Shown here one piece after another: positions 23,706 to 34,924 of a DNA stretch of 50,905 bases. The stretch comes from Welwitschia mirabilis (taxonomy: Eukaryota > Gnetophyta > Gnetopsida > Welwitschiales). Within the stretch, counting starts at the first letter, position 1. Each line of letters opens with the position of its first letter. The stretch lies in NCBI GenBank assembly GCA_051453625.1, contig JBOZIK010000001.1:291404669-291455573 (forward strand), in the 5' to 3' direction. The notes beneath the pieces were generated by a model that had not been told where the DNA came from, made no database searches, and saw only the letters and a list, made by a program, of their open reading frames with translations. Position numbers and translations under genes: made by a program.

Positions 23706-24689
23706 ACATGTTAAATTCATTAATAATTTAACTAAAGTGGTAGATCTTAGTTGAATCTTAAATGATAGCTAAACATTCTATCTTTTCCCTTATTACATGC
23801 TTTATATACTTATGCAACTTAACATTCTATGATTTTTATGTAAGAAGATGACACTTACCTATAGGAAATAATGTTGGGAATTACATTCACAGCATGTATA
23901 TATATTTTTAATAAAACATTATTTAATAAATAATAAAATAACAAAACACAAAAATAATAAGTGTCATCTTTATCAAATACAATTTATCTCATTAAGATAA
24001 AGAAAATTCTAAAGTTTTTATTTTATCTATACAATCAAATATTCTATACTTTAAAAGTTAGTTAATTACTCTTGAAAAAGCTTTAGAACTATTCATAATC
24101 TATTTTATTAAAGAATAGCATCTTTTCAAGTAACTATATAAATTGTACTCTGATGTTTTGCACATTATAAAAAGATTTATTAAGTTTGAATTATAAAAAA
24201 AAATTATTTTTCTTAGATTTTACACATTTTATTTCTTCATTTCATGTTTTGTTAAAATTTTTGTATACTTTGTTTCACTACTACATAGAATTTCAGCATC
24301 GTATTAGAGCATATCCATGTGTATGATATAAAAATAAATTAGATACTTGATGATATTGTTGAACTCTGAGAACTTATTGAAGATACCATTTTACAACTCT
24401 TAGATGAATTTAGTTTTAAGATGCCATTAAAGAATTAGGATATAGAGAAGGCACATGTCACTTCTACAACAATGAATACATCAATATTATTCCTTAATAA
24501 ACAAATGAAGCTTAAGTGAATAAACCTCACCATTCACCTATATAACCATGAATACATTAAGATTATTCCTTAATAAATACATGAATCTTAAGTAGGCAAA
24601 CATCATCATCTAAAAGATGAGGATACAATATGTCATAGTTAGACATGCTTAAATGTTACTTGGATGAAAAGGTATTATTCATTTTTTAG
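23706..24689. other. Intergenic, no gene recognised
   Basis: The first ~200 bases repeat 23,300-23,526. At about 24,460-24,600 a ~65-bp segment (aatgaatacatcaatattattcc...) is tandemly repeated twice. Nothing else is recognised. Confidence 0.45.
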
Positions 24690-27557
24690 TACAGTTAAAT
24701 TGAAATAAACTAAGTGAATACCTAATATCATTATTCCACAGAGATCATTATGATAAATTAATAAAAATTATACAAATTTTGCCTAACTTGTAATATAATC
24801 CAAAGAAACAGAGAGATTAAAAGATTAAAAATGATGATGAAACTTCAATTGGTAAGGGAAGAAAATAAATGATCACTAAACATTCTAGCTCAATTTATTC
24901 ACTAGTGATCCTTCATTCCAATGATATCTTGTAATTTTCTGAAACATAAATTAAACTATCAAGTCATGGTGGCTTATATCATAATGACATAATTTGATTT
25001 ACTATATGAGAATAGATGAATTCAATAGTTGCTTAGTCCCTTATAGCCCTTTAACAAATATGGAAAGTAAGGACTATAATGCTTAAAATCCATCAAATAA
25101 AAGTAACTATAACCAACTAACTTAAGAAATTTACTTGATTAATGATATAACTTAATAATGTAGTTCCCACTTAAGTATTACGAGTACAAATCTATTAACA
25201 ATTTGAAATTAAAATTGAAAAACCATTTTATTATTAAATTAAAAAAAAGTACTTTACATCAAGGGATGAAGAAGATGCTCATGTGGACTTCTTGAACTAG
25301 CCTTAAATGCATTTACTCCCAAAAAACATACTTCAAATATCATGTCGACTATAATAATCCAAGAATTTATACTACATTCACCAATCAAATTATGTTTTAA
25401 AATGAGAATTCAAGGCCTTTTTATAGGAAAGGGTAGAGTTGATGTGATTAGAAGCCTTTGGCTTGCGATGGTAGATGAGGTGGATGGACTTTATCTTAGA
25501 ACATTANNNNNNNNNNNNNNNNNNNNNNNNNNNNNNNNNNNNNNNNNNNNNNNNNNNNNNNNNNNNNNNNNNNNNNNNNNNNNNNNNNNNNNNNNNNNNN
25601 NNNNNNTGATGAAACTTCAATTGGTAAGGGAGGGAAATAAATGATCACTAAACATTCTAGCTTAATTTATTCATTAGTGATCCTTCATTCCAATGATATC
25701 TTGTAATTTTCTGAAACATAACTTAAATTATCAAGTCATGATGGCTTATATCATAATGACATAATCTGATTTACCATATGAGAATAGATGAATTTAATAG
25801 TTGCTTGATCCCTTATAGCCCTTTAACAAATATGGAAAGTAAGGACTATAATGCTCAAAATCCATTAAATAAAAGTAATGATAACCAACTAACTTAAGAA
25901 ATTTACTTGGTTAATGATATAACTTAATAATGCAGTTCCCACTTAAGTATTACGAGTACAAAGCCATTTACAACTTGAAATTAAAATTGAAAGACCATTC
26001 TATTATTATTAAAAAAATTACTTTACATCAAAGGATTAAGAAGATGCTCATGTGGACTTCTTGAACTAGTCTTAAATGAGTTTACTCCCAAAAAACATAC
26101 TTGAAATGTCATGTCAACTATAATAATCTAAGAATTTATACTACATTCACCAATTAAATTATGTTTTAAAATGATAATTCAAGGCCTTTTTATAGGAGAG
26201 GGTAGGGTTGATGTGATTAAAATCCCTTGGCTTGTGATGGTAGATGAGGTGGATGGACTCTGTCTTATAACATTAGGTAGAATCTTCATCATTTAGCATT
26301 AGGTAGATAAGATTCTATCATGCTTCATCATCTAGCATTAGGTAGATAAGATTCTATCATATAGCATAAGGTAGAATATTCATCATTTAGCATTTAATGG
26401 AAGTTTTCTTGTAGCATTTGGTAGAAGTTACCATGTAGCATTAAGTAGAATCTTTATTATGATGAGTCCAATGTATGGGCTTTGGAGCTAGATTCCTTTA
26501 CTAATTGATGTAATCACCCCATTTCTTCAATGTCATCTTCTGATGCTTTTGTCACATGTCTTTCAATGCTATTTCTATGTGTCATCACTTCATGTCTTCA
26601 TTTCATCATTGTTTTATGCAGAATTGTGTCCATCTTTCTTGATGTATTCCAAAATATGGATAAAGATATATAATTGTTATGGAGAAAAGCATAAAATTAA
26701 TTTCTATTTTAAAAATAATAAAAGACATATTTTATGATTTAAAAAATTAAATTAATTCTTCATTTATAATAAATCATCCTAAAACACTTAATATAGATTG
26801 CATTTTTTAGATGTTAATACATTCTAAATAAATTTTTGCTAGTTTCTTAGTAAAACGTTAATAATGAAATGGTCAACATGGAAATAAAATAATCTAAAGC
26901 ACAATAGTTAAGTGTGAAAAATGATATATCTTTTAAAAGTTATGACTAATTTTTAAAAATAAAGCATCAAAATCAGAACAATCTATGGAAACTGNNNNNN
27001 NNNNNNNNNNNNNNNNNNNNNNNNNNNNNNNNNNNNNNNNNNNNNNNNNNNNNNNNNNNNNNNNNNNNNNNNNNNNNNNNNNNNNNNNNNNNNNNNNNNN
27101 NNNNNNNNNNNNNNNNNNNNNNNNNNNNNNNNNNNNNNNNNNNNNNNNNNNNNNNNNNNNNNNNNNNNNNNNNNNNNNNNNNNNNNNNNNNNNNNNNNNN
27201 NNNNNNNNNNNNNNNNNNNNNNNNNNNNNNNNNNNNNNNNNNNNNNNNNNNNNNNNNNNNNNNNNNNNNNNNNNNNNNNNNNNNNNNNNNNNNNNNNNNN
27301 NNNNNNNNNNNNNNNNNNNNNNNNNNNNNNNNNNNNNNNNNNNNNNNNNNNNNNNNNNNNNNNNNNNNNNNNNNAGAATTGTGTCCATCTTTCTTGATGT
27401 ATTTCAAAATATGGCTAAAGAGAAAAGCATAAAATTAATTTCTATTTTAAAAATAATGAAGTACATATTTTATGATTTAAAAAGTTAAATTAATTCTTCA
27501 TTTATAATAAATCAACCTAAAATACTTGATATAGATTGCATATTTTACATGTTAATA
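24690..27557 (-). mobile_element. 3' LTR of the element (duplicated across two gaps)
   Basis: Matches 34,925-36,249 and 46,515-47,938. A minus-strand TATA box (TATAAAAAGG) is at 25,416-25,425, and its duplicate at 26,185-26,194. The U3 end reads TATTAACAT at 26,819, where the 5' LTR has TGTTGACAT. Bases 24,832-25,506 are repeated at 25,607-26,280 around a 100-N gap, and 26,620-26,994 at 27,375-27,760 around a 380-N gap. Collapsed, the LTR is about 1.35 kb. Confidence 0.65.
26268..26462. repeat. tagcattaggtaga minisatellite in the LTR
   Basis: Seven units of 24-39 bases beginning (t)agcatt(a/t)ggtaga, each ending in a variant of atcttcatcat. The other LTR has the related array at 35,733-35,890 with a different number and order of units. 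Confidence 0.8.
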
Positions 27558-29019
27558 CATTCTAACTAAATTTTTGCTAGTTTCTTAGTAAAAAGTTAAT
27601 AATGAAATGATCAACATGGAAACAAAATAATCTAAAGAACAATAGTTAAGTGTGAAAAATGATGTATCTTTTAAAATGTATGACCAATTTTTGAAAATAA
27701 AGCATCAAAATCAGAACAATCTATGGAAAAAGGATGTCATACCCCCAATCAAAACTAAACTTTCTTTTTAAAGTTTTAAAATAGAAAATTTTAATGCCAT
27801 TTTGAGAATGTATTCTTACGAAATATTGATCACAACATGCCCTTTTATTAAAAAAAGAAAAATATTCAAACCAATGCAATTAAGCTATAATGTAGAAATA
27901 AAAAACTTATATAATGAGAGATCATCGTATTTAACCTCTTTTTAAAAATACGAGTAAAAATTTAATTCATAAAAATATTTATACCTTATGATGTTATTTC
28001 TCATGAAATGAGGATGAAGTGGAGTGGATGACAATAATGAAAAATGATAACATGGGAAAATACTCAACCATGCAACCTATGAATAAAATAAACAACCTAA
28101 CTAAGTCAATGATCTTATTATAGTTTTGTGATTTTTAATGGATCTCAATATTAGATAAGCATAGCATTAATTAAATAACTTATAAGAGTTCAAGAATTAG
28201 TAGCAAATCTTAAGAATAATAGTTAAATACAACATAACTCAGAAGACCTTTAATTCCCACTTTTTCTTTCTACTATTTTCCTTTTCTACTAGAATATGTG
28301 CCCTTTGTTTTTAACATTTTAAATCACATTGGGAATTTATGGCTATGACATTTTCTTCTAATAGAACTAAGAATGTTTTTTGTAAATAAATTAGTGTTGC
28401 ATTACCAATGAGTGTCTATATCCCCAATGTAGTTGATTATGTCATAAGTAGATCATTAGAGCTGCATTGTTAGTGAGTCTCCATATCCCTGATGCAATTG
28501 ACTAAACCCAATTAATAAATTAATAAAATATGCTTTTAAAGAAGAGATATTATATTTTTCTTTTTATTTTTGTACTTATTTTCATTTTTTATGTAAATAA
28601 GAGGGATCATTAGTTCATTAGCCTAGTTAAGAAGTATCTTATTTCCATGAAATTACTTTAAACATAAGGAACATAATATGGAGGTAGATTCCACATTTTT
28701 CATCTATATTTTCCAAAATTGAAGACCTTAATATAATGTAATTTTAACAATCATACTTAAAATAAGCATAATATTCCTTAAAAACCCTTAAGTGTACTTA
28801 ATCATATTACTTGAAATGATAGTATGATCATTTATTATTGATCTTTATTAATGGCTATTAACCTAGGTCTATAATTCTAATGAACTCATAAGTGAACAAT
28901 TATGATGGATCATTTATCAGCTTAATGGGACTATTGAAAAATAAAATGAGTAAATGGAAAGGTTTAAAGAAATGATTGAATAAGTGATAGTGCTTTGGGG
29001 TTTTCATAAGAAAAATACG
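27558..29019 (-). other. Conserved non-coding 3' region of the element
   Basis: No reading frame. The stretch to 28,990 aligns by eye with 47,939-50,085 in the second copy; shared landmarks include ctgcattgttagtgag at about 28,461 and the like at 49,443, and atacccc(c) at 27,738 and 48,118. Conservation in two copies shows it is part of the family. Confidence 0.6.
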
Positions 29020-29519
29020 CTTGGGTAACACTTGTTTTCTTGTGAAATAACTTGACCCATTCATGTTTTGACTATCAAGAGTTTCTATAATGGTACCCTA
29101 AGAAAAATACTTAAAAGCATTATGACAATTGGGTTTAAAGTATAAAAAATGAGAGTCAAGTCATTGTATAGGATGAAGAATATCTTTATGGGAAGAATTT
29201 TCATACAAGTTCGAAAATTTAGATAAAACATTGGAGCTATAAAAAAGAGAGTTCTAAATGTTAAAAGTCAGATAAGATCCAACCTATGGCATTTTTATAC
29301 TTTTTCTAATAGATGATGTAAAACATGTTTTTTAAAATGATGTTAAATAGTATCAAAAGAAAAATGATTTACAATTTTATGAGGTAATCTCAAAACATTA
29401 AAAGAGTTATTTTCATGATTAATATTCAATTCCAAATCAAAGGAGAAAAAAGAGGAAAAAATATTTATCTCATGAGGGAAACATTCAGAGTCATAAACAT
29501 CATCAACAAAATGAAATTT
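29020..29519 (-). pseudogene. Decayed coding stretch downstream of protease
   Basis: The minus strand reads KKYKNAIGWILSD near 29,290-29,250. This resembles the KHKxAIGW motif that precedes RT in Athila/Tat polyproteins, but the RT core does not follow. Instead a stretch reading FFIAPMFYLN...TCMKI appears, which matches FIANVDVLSNF...SCIKI in the second copy (50,232-50,655). Several stops and frame changes. Function unknown. Confidence 0.45.
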
Positions 29520-29690
29520 TTCAAGCTCACTTATAATTTTATTATGTTTAAAATATTTAAGTCCACATTCATGTTGTTAAAAAACATTTTCATTTATACA
29601 TTCCTATAATTAATAAGAGCATTAGATGTTGCAAGGAAAGATATTCCTAAAATGATTAAAACTAAATTATGTTTCATTATTTCCATGTGT
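29520..29690 (-). pseudogene. Athila/Tat-type protease, C-terminal half
   Basis: The reading LVLIILGISFLATSNALINYRNV (29,594 to about 29,665) corresponds to the strongly conserved ILGRPFLATSNA region of Athila/Tat proteases, with the arginine-proline of the RPF motif changed. It continues after a stop as MKMFFNNMNVDLNILNI, the usual tail. It is separated by about 740 bases from the N-terminal half. Confidence 0.75.
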
Positions 29691-30431
29691 AAGTAGGTGG
29701 TTACACAGGGGCATGACAGCATATTCCTAATCAATTGATTAACTGATAGGAGGGGTAAGTTATTACTATCCATTAGCCCTGTATTTTGTATATATGACAT
29801 GCTAGAGGTTGGTTGATATAACTTATCTCGTTCTGCTTGGAGGCGCTCTTGTGCACCTTGTGTTATATCATATCATATCATATATAAATGTTATTTCTAA
29901 ATTACTAGAGTATACACCTTGATAATTTTATATCAATAACTATCAACAACCCTAACTCCTGACTATTTTGCTACTTTATATGGATGGTGACATGCTCTAT
30001 ACACTATAAACTCAATCTATTGAGGAATTGTTTATGTGATTTTTGAATTTAGAGTGATTATGATTCAAGGAATTTGGGTTTTGTCTAGCTACTATAAGGA
30101 TTGTCCAATTAGCATGATGGTGTCTAGGAAAATAATATCATTACTGAAGCATGTATAGTTGGGGCCTTGTGAATTGGTAGGCGTTCAACCCCATTCCACA
30201 ACCTTTGTTGCATTTTTGTCTTACATACATGGATATAGTTCCTCAACCTTTATAATGATGTTAGGTTCAAAAAGAATTTGATCCTACCTTGGATATAGTT
30301 CCTCAACCTTTATAATGATGTTAGGTTCAAAAAGAATTTGATCCTACCTTGCATTTATGCACCTATAAATAGAGGTGAATCCTATGTCAACAAATTGAGT
30401 AGTTGAAAACTAGACCCTTGAGTTGATGTTA
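29691..30431. mobile_element. ~740-bp insertion splitting the protease
   Basis: The two protease halves fit together in the family, so the DNA between them is an insertion. It has no coding capacity, a plus-strand TATA box (TATAAATA, 30,364-30,371), an (atatc/atcat) run at 29,865-29,886 and an exact 60-bp duplication. A small LTR or other non-autonomous element is likely. Exact ends and a target-site duplication were not resolved. Confidence 0.55.
30231..30350. repeat. Exact 60-bp tandem duplication
   Basis: 30,231-30,290 and 30,291-30,350 are identical at all 60 positions (ggatatagttcctcaacctt at the start of each). Confidence 0.97.
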
Positions 30432-30660
30432 TTAATCTATCAACCTTATCCTTTCTAAAATAATAAAGTCTATTAGGAAATAGAAATTATCTACTTGAAC
30501 TATCACATCTTCAACTCTTCCTAATGGTAGCTTCAAAGAATTATCAGCCAATTGCAATTGAACTTTAGTATTTTTAAGATTATTTAAGATAGATCTCTTA
30601 TACATATAATGGGGTAGAATATTAAAATTCACTTCAAGTTCTAATAAGATTTACTTAATG
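30432..30660 (-). pseudogene. Athila/Tat-type protease, N-terminal half
   Basis: The open frame reads VNFNILPHYMYKRS, then VQLQLADNSLKLPLGRVED, then VDNFYFLIDFIIL, a clear match to the Athila/Tat protease layout (LQLADRS...PRGxxEDVLVxVDKFxFPxDFxVL). Just upstream, LLELEVNFN stands where the family has LDLGASVN, so the catalytic aspartate is glutamate and the glycine of the active-site loop is lost. Inactive. Confidence 0.78.
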
Positions 30661-33299
30661 TTTTTATTTCCAACTATAATGACTATCATTAAGCAACCAA
30701 AATGTTTAAGCTTAGGTAGAATTTAATTTTATATGATTGTGCTAGTCTATTGGGCTAAGAAGGTCTTTTTTGTGACATGCATATGTTTATTTCCTATGCA
30801 TATATGCTTAAGAGATTTCTCATATGAGGGCATCTATTTAATTATTTTTAAAAGAGGCATGTTACTTTTAACTTTCTTAAAAATCTATAAGGCCTATGCT
30901 ATTATCTTTCTATTCTTTACTACATTATTGTAGAAATGATAAAGGCTCTTGGTAAGTAGGCAAAGGTTTTTCTAACTTCTTTTCTATTTTCTTATTCAAT
31001 TATTTAGAGAAGGGTAAAGGTTCTTTATAAGAATTTATGGATGTCTTTATGTCATTATCTTTAACTTTTTTAGGTATTGATTTTTCATTAGTTGTGTTTT
31101 GTTCAGATTGATTTTTTTAATTATTTTTAATTTTTCAAATGAATGGCCTTAGTTTCTTTGATATGAGTAGACTCTGATCTTTTTATAAATTTAAATCCTT
31201 TTATATTTGACAGTGAGCTCATGGGAGGTCTTCCAAGTTCTCCTTGATTTAGAGAAGAGAGAATTTATTAAAGAATTTGGGTGTGAGATTAGACAATTTA
31301 TTAAAGATTGCCTAAAGATAAGGAATGTTGCTTAAGGGTTTATTCATGATTATGGATAATTTGGGTTTAGATTTTCATTATTTTCTTTAATGATTCCTCT
31401 AATGGGATTAATGATAAGGGTGTTTGATAGTCTGGTGAAAGGGATGAAATGATAATGAATGAAATGAATTTCTTAATTGGTTGTTATAATTTTAGCTATA
31501 TGAGTTATCTTATTTCCAAGAAACATTAGTGTGATTCCTTCACATAAGTTGTAGGTGTTGGAATATGGATCATTTTTTTGATTCTGTCACTAGTGTCTTA
31601 CTCCATTAACTNNNNNNNNNNNNNNNNNNNNNNNNNNNNNNNNNNNNNNNNNNNNNNNNNNNNNNNNNNNNNNNNNNNNNNNNNNNNNNNNNNNNNNNNN
31701 NNNNNNNNNNNTTTTTTAATTCTTTCTCATTTTTCACATGAATGGCCTTAGTTTCTTTGATATGAGTAGACTCTGATCTTTCTATAAATTTAAATCCTTT
31801 TATATTTGACAATGAGCTCATGGGAGGTCTTCCAACTTCTCTTTGATTTAGAGAAGAAAGAATTTATTAAAGAATTTGGGTGTGAGATTAGACAATTTAT
31901 TAAAGGTTGCTTAAAGAAAAGGAATGTTGCTTAAGAGTTTATTCATGATTGTGGATAATTTGGATTTGGATTTCCATTATTTTCTTTAATGATTCCTCTA
32001 ATGGGCTTGATGATAAGGGTGTTTGATAGTTTGATGAAAAGGGATGAAAGGATGATGAATGAAATGAATTTCTTAATTGGTTGTTATAATTTTGACTATA
32101 TGAGTTATCTTATTTCCAAGAAACATTAGTATGATTCCTTTACATTAGTTGTAGGTGTTGGAATATAGATCATTTTTTTGATTCTGTAACTAGTGTCTTA
32201 CTCCATTAACTTATTTTTTTACTATGTTTGGAAGAATAGTAGGTTATCTCTTATGAATCTATATGGAAAATTAGGCATTCAAGTCTAAGGGTTAAAGGTG
32301 CAGGTGAGGTGGTTATGGATCTACTATTCTCATTAACTTTTCTATCCTTTCGTGGACTTCAAAATTATCAAGTAATTTGAATGCACTTATGGACCTAATA
32401 AAATGATGGGATATAGATGATTCACTTGGCTTCTCCTAATTTTTAGAGTTTTTTATTACAGTTTCATGGTAATCCCATACTTCATATAGTGGAAGATTAA
32501 GGAAACGACCCTTACTTATCTTCTTAACCAACTACCTATTATTTGTACATAACCCATCATAAAATAAGCCTATTTTTCCTCCTAGATTGAATCCATGTTG
32601 TAAACACTTTTGGAGTAAGTTCTTATACATTTATAAGTCTTGATAAAAAATTTCATGATCCTTTTGTTAATAATTCATTTTTTCTTATCTTAAAGAATTC
32701 ATTTTATGGTTTTAGAAGAATGTTGAAATGAATGCTTTGTTTAAATTAGATTAACTTTTAATGGATAAGGCTTTAAAGGTGTAGAGATAAGATCCAGTCT
32801 TTTCTTTTAAGAAGAATAGAAAAAGGATGAGCCTAAGGGTGTCACAGGTGTTGGGATATTAAGGAATAATGGATAGTACACACTTGAATTCCTTAAGGTG
32901 TAGGTAGGGGTTTTTTAACTTTAAGCCATGAAAATAGATAAGTAATTATATGGTGAATGGATTAAAATCTAATATTTATATTATTGATAGTTGCATTATG
33001 CATGAAGAGGTATTTAAGTATTGAAGTTATAGGTAGTCACAAAGGGCTTGCTTAGGGGATTGTTGTTTTAGTTCTATGATGTGTTTTGGCTAGTGTTTTA
33101 GGCTACTTGCTAATTAAGGCATTAAACATGTAGCTTATTCAATATTTCTTGATTTAACTAAGGTATATTATTATTATAAAGGCATTGAAAACCTATTTGA
33201 GCATTTTATTTTTGTCAGGAGATGGAAGCTTTTTCTTATTGAGCACCATCATGGGATTGGTTTTCATATGATATTCTTTTCTCTTCATTACTTTTAATG
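30661..33299 (-). pseudogene. Athila/Tat-type gag and linker remnant
   Basis: The minus strand reads MPSYEKSLKHI at 30,833 downward and ILPKLKHFGCLMIVIIVGN just before the protease, matching the end of Athila/Tat gag-protease linkers (QMPSYxKFLKEI ... LPPKLKDPGSFTIPCTIGN). Further upstream only weak matches can be read (EPLPFSK; GRPPMSSLS at 31,820), with stops and frame changes. Bases 31,110-31,611 are repeated at 31,712-32,211 around a 100-N gap. From 32,220 to 33,299 no protein reading is supported; it may be decayed gag or leader. Confidence 0.6.
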
Positions 33300-33304
33300 T
33301 TAGG
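33300..33304. repeat. Target-site duplication, left (ttagg)
   Basis: TTAGG directly before the TG end of the solo LTR; identical to 34,097-34,101. Confidence 0.85.
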
Positions 33305-33438
33305 TGTTGCGATGCCAATTTGTGGAGATTTGATGGTGTGTTTTGAGTAATTCTGCAGGGTAATTATTCATGTTTTGGTAAAGTTCGGATGATTATGAAG
33401 GAATGATAAGATGCTCAGAAAAACAGGCGACATTCAGC

Positions 33439-33446
33439 ATTTATAG
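33439..33446 (-). promoter_or_regulatory. TATA box of the solo LTR
   Basis: The minus strand reads CTATAAAT, in the low-coordinate part of the LTR, leaving about 135 bases of R-U5. Confidence 0.6.
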
Positions 33447-33471
33447 TAGCAATAAGACCGTCATCCCCATT

Positions 33472-33702
33472 GTCGTCTAGACAACAATCAGCATGACAGA
33501 CTTGCTGACATGGACAGGAGCCAACGGCGCCAACTGCAGAACCTGGAACACACACCAAGGAGATGTCATCCACTTTATCGTCTGGACGATACGGAAGACG
33601 ACATGCCATGACTAGCGGCAAACGTATGGCGCACAAACCAAAGCACAGGGCACACAGTCCAAGGAGCTGAGACAGCATCGTCCCTATTGTCGTCTGGACG
33701 AC
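33472..33702. repeat. Three spaced CGTC-GACG palindromes in the LTR
   Basis: gtcgtctagacaac (33,472-33,485), atcgtctggacgat (33,577-33,590) and gtcgtctggacgac (33,689-33,702) are near-perfect 14-bp palindromes spaced 105 and 112 bases apart. Extra half sites (agacgac) follow the second and third. Confidence 0.8.
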
Positions 33703-34096
33703 AGTCAAGACGACACCTATTTTCTGCTTTGTAACGTGGGCCGACAGGCCACGCGAGTGTNNNNNNNNNNNNNNNNNNNNNNNNNNNNNNNNNNNNNNNN
33801 NNNNNNNNNNNNNNNNNNNNNNNNNNNNNNNNNNNNNNNNNNNNNNNNNNNNNNNNNNNNNNNNNNNNNNNNNNNNNNNNNNNNNNNNNNNNNNNNNNNN
33901 NNNNNNNNNNNNNNNNNNNNNNNNNNNNNNNNNNNNNNNNNNNNNNNNNNNNNNNNNNNNNNNNNNNNNNNNNNNNNNNNNNNNNNNNNNNNNNNNNNNN
34001 NNNNNNNCCGTCTATATTAGCGTGCGTTTTGTGCAAGTTACATGATTTGCAGGTTTACCAAAGAACTTCAGGATCGAAAATATTTGCACCCCAACA

Positions 34097-34101
34097 TTAG
34101 G
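34097..34101. repeat. Target-site duplication, right (ttagg)
   Basis: TTAGG directly after the CA end of the solo LTR. Confidence 0.85.
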
Positions 34102-34924
34102 ATTTATATTAATTAATCAACCTAATTCATCACAAGTCCAAGGCATGCAAGTTTTAGACAAGTTTCAAATAATACCTTAATGATAGAAATTTTTCTAAAT
34201 TTTAATAAATGTTGTAGGAAAAATTTGAGAGAGTTTTACATAGAAGATTCAGTGGCATTGGTTAAGGAAGTTACTGATACCTATTTAGCTGCAAGTTATG
34301 CTGTTAGGAAAAAGATAAAGATTCACAAGGTTTACACCAAATGTATGAAAGTACAGGATCACAGAAATATTCAAAAGAACAGGGTCACAAAAAAATGTAA
34401 CAAAATTCGAAATAATAGCACACTCAAAATAAGTTTTAAAGAGAAATAAACTAATTTTTTTTTCATTTTCAATGATTTATAACAAAAAAATTTAATAATA
34501 CACTAAAATAAAAACTTAACTACTAAAATAAAAATTGTAGAAATCAATAAGAAAGTATAAAAAGAAATGAGTTATGTATTAATTTTTCACCTTATTTTGG
34601 TTGTGACCTATAAAAGCTTTATTAGACTTGTAATACAAAATATTTGATATCAAGATATTGTTTAGATCAAAAAAACTAAATAAAACTCTTAATTAAACCA
34701 ATTTGGATATTACTGGAAATGTCCTAAAACCCCCCACTAGAAATAAACATAAAAAAGGAAAAAGAACTAGTTCAGGTATCACTGAAAATGACCAATACCA
34801 AGTACTAGGAAAAAAAAATTAAAATAAAGATAAACTAAAAATTTGCAAGAAAAGTAAAAATTTTACTCCTAATAAAAAGCTATCATTCCATTATTCCTAT
34901 CAATGATTCCATAATATATCTATT
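34102..34924 (-). other. Leader-like region of the minus-strand element
   Basis: Non-coding on the minus strand. A plus-strand open frame at 34,180-34,449 (89 codons, including EDSVALVKEVTDTYLAASYA) has a more protein-like middle than other short frames here, but I recognise no family and do not call it a gene. Confidence 0.4.

Larger units (their letters stand above)
33305..34096 (-). mobile_element. CpG-rich solo LTR with perfect target-site duplication
   Basis: The segment starts TGTTGC and ends CCAACA, so the ends are a 5-bp inverted repeat (TGTTG/CAACA). It is flanked on both sides by TTAGG. This is the signature of LTR-element integration, and with no internal region visible it is a solo LTR. 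A 247-N gap at 33,761-34,007 leaves open that something is missing. A TATA box on the minus strand gives the orientation. It is far richer in G+C and CpG than its surroundings and contains three CGTC/GACG palindromes. The minus open frame at 33,415-33,708 is chance. Confidence 0.85.

Noticed and set aside
26933-27488. Three overlapping open frames of 144-167 codons
   Set aside because: They exist only because the 380-N gap contains no stop codons; the same applies to frames across 33,736-34,036, 38,142-38,451 and 48,148-48,939.
27734-27746. TGTCATACCCCC after a purine run (ggaaaaagga) as a plus-strand LTR start with polypurine tract
   Set aside because: The motif occurs at the same place in both copies of the minus-strand family (48,116 in the second), whose TATA boxes and coding strands point the other way, so it is more likely internal sequence.
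33303-33318. Minus-strand TTGGCATCGCAACACC, resembling a tRNA-Asp primer-binding site next to the CpG-rich LTR
   Set aside because: The LTR ends fit better as TGTTG...CAACA at 33,305 and 34,096 with a perfect TTAGG duplication, which places this sequence inside the LTR.
33415-33708. 97-codon minus open frame rich in cysteine
   Set aside because: It lies wholly in the solo LTR; openness is a by-product of high G+C and the palindromes.
34790-34800. Minus-strand TGGTATTGGTC as a decayed tRNA-Asp primer site for the 24.7-36.2 kb element
   Set aside because: It would need several assumed C-to-T and G-to-A changes, and the shared LTR sequence ends about 120 bases away.
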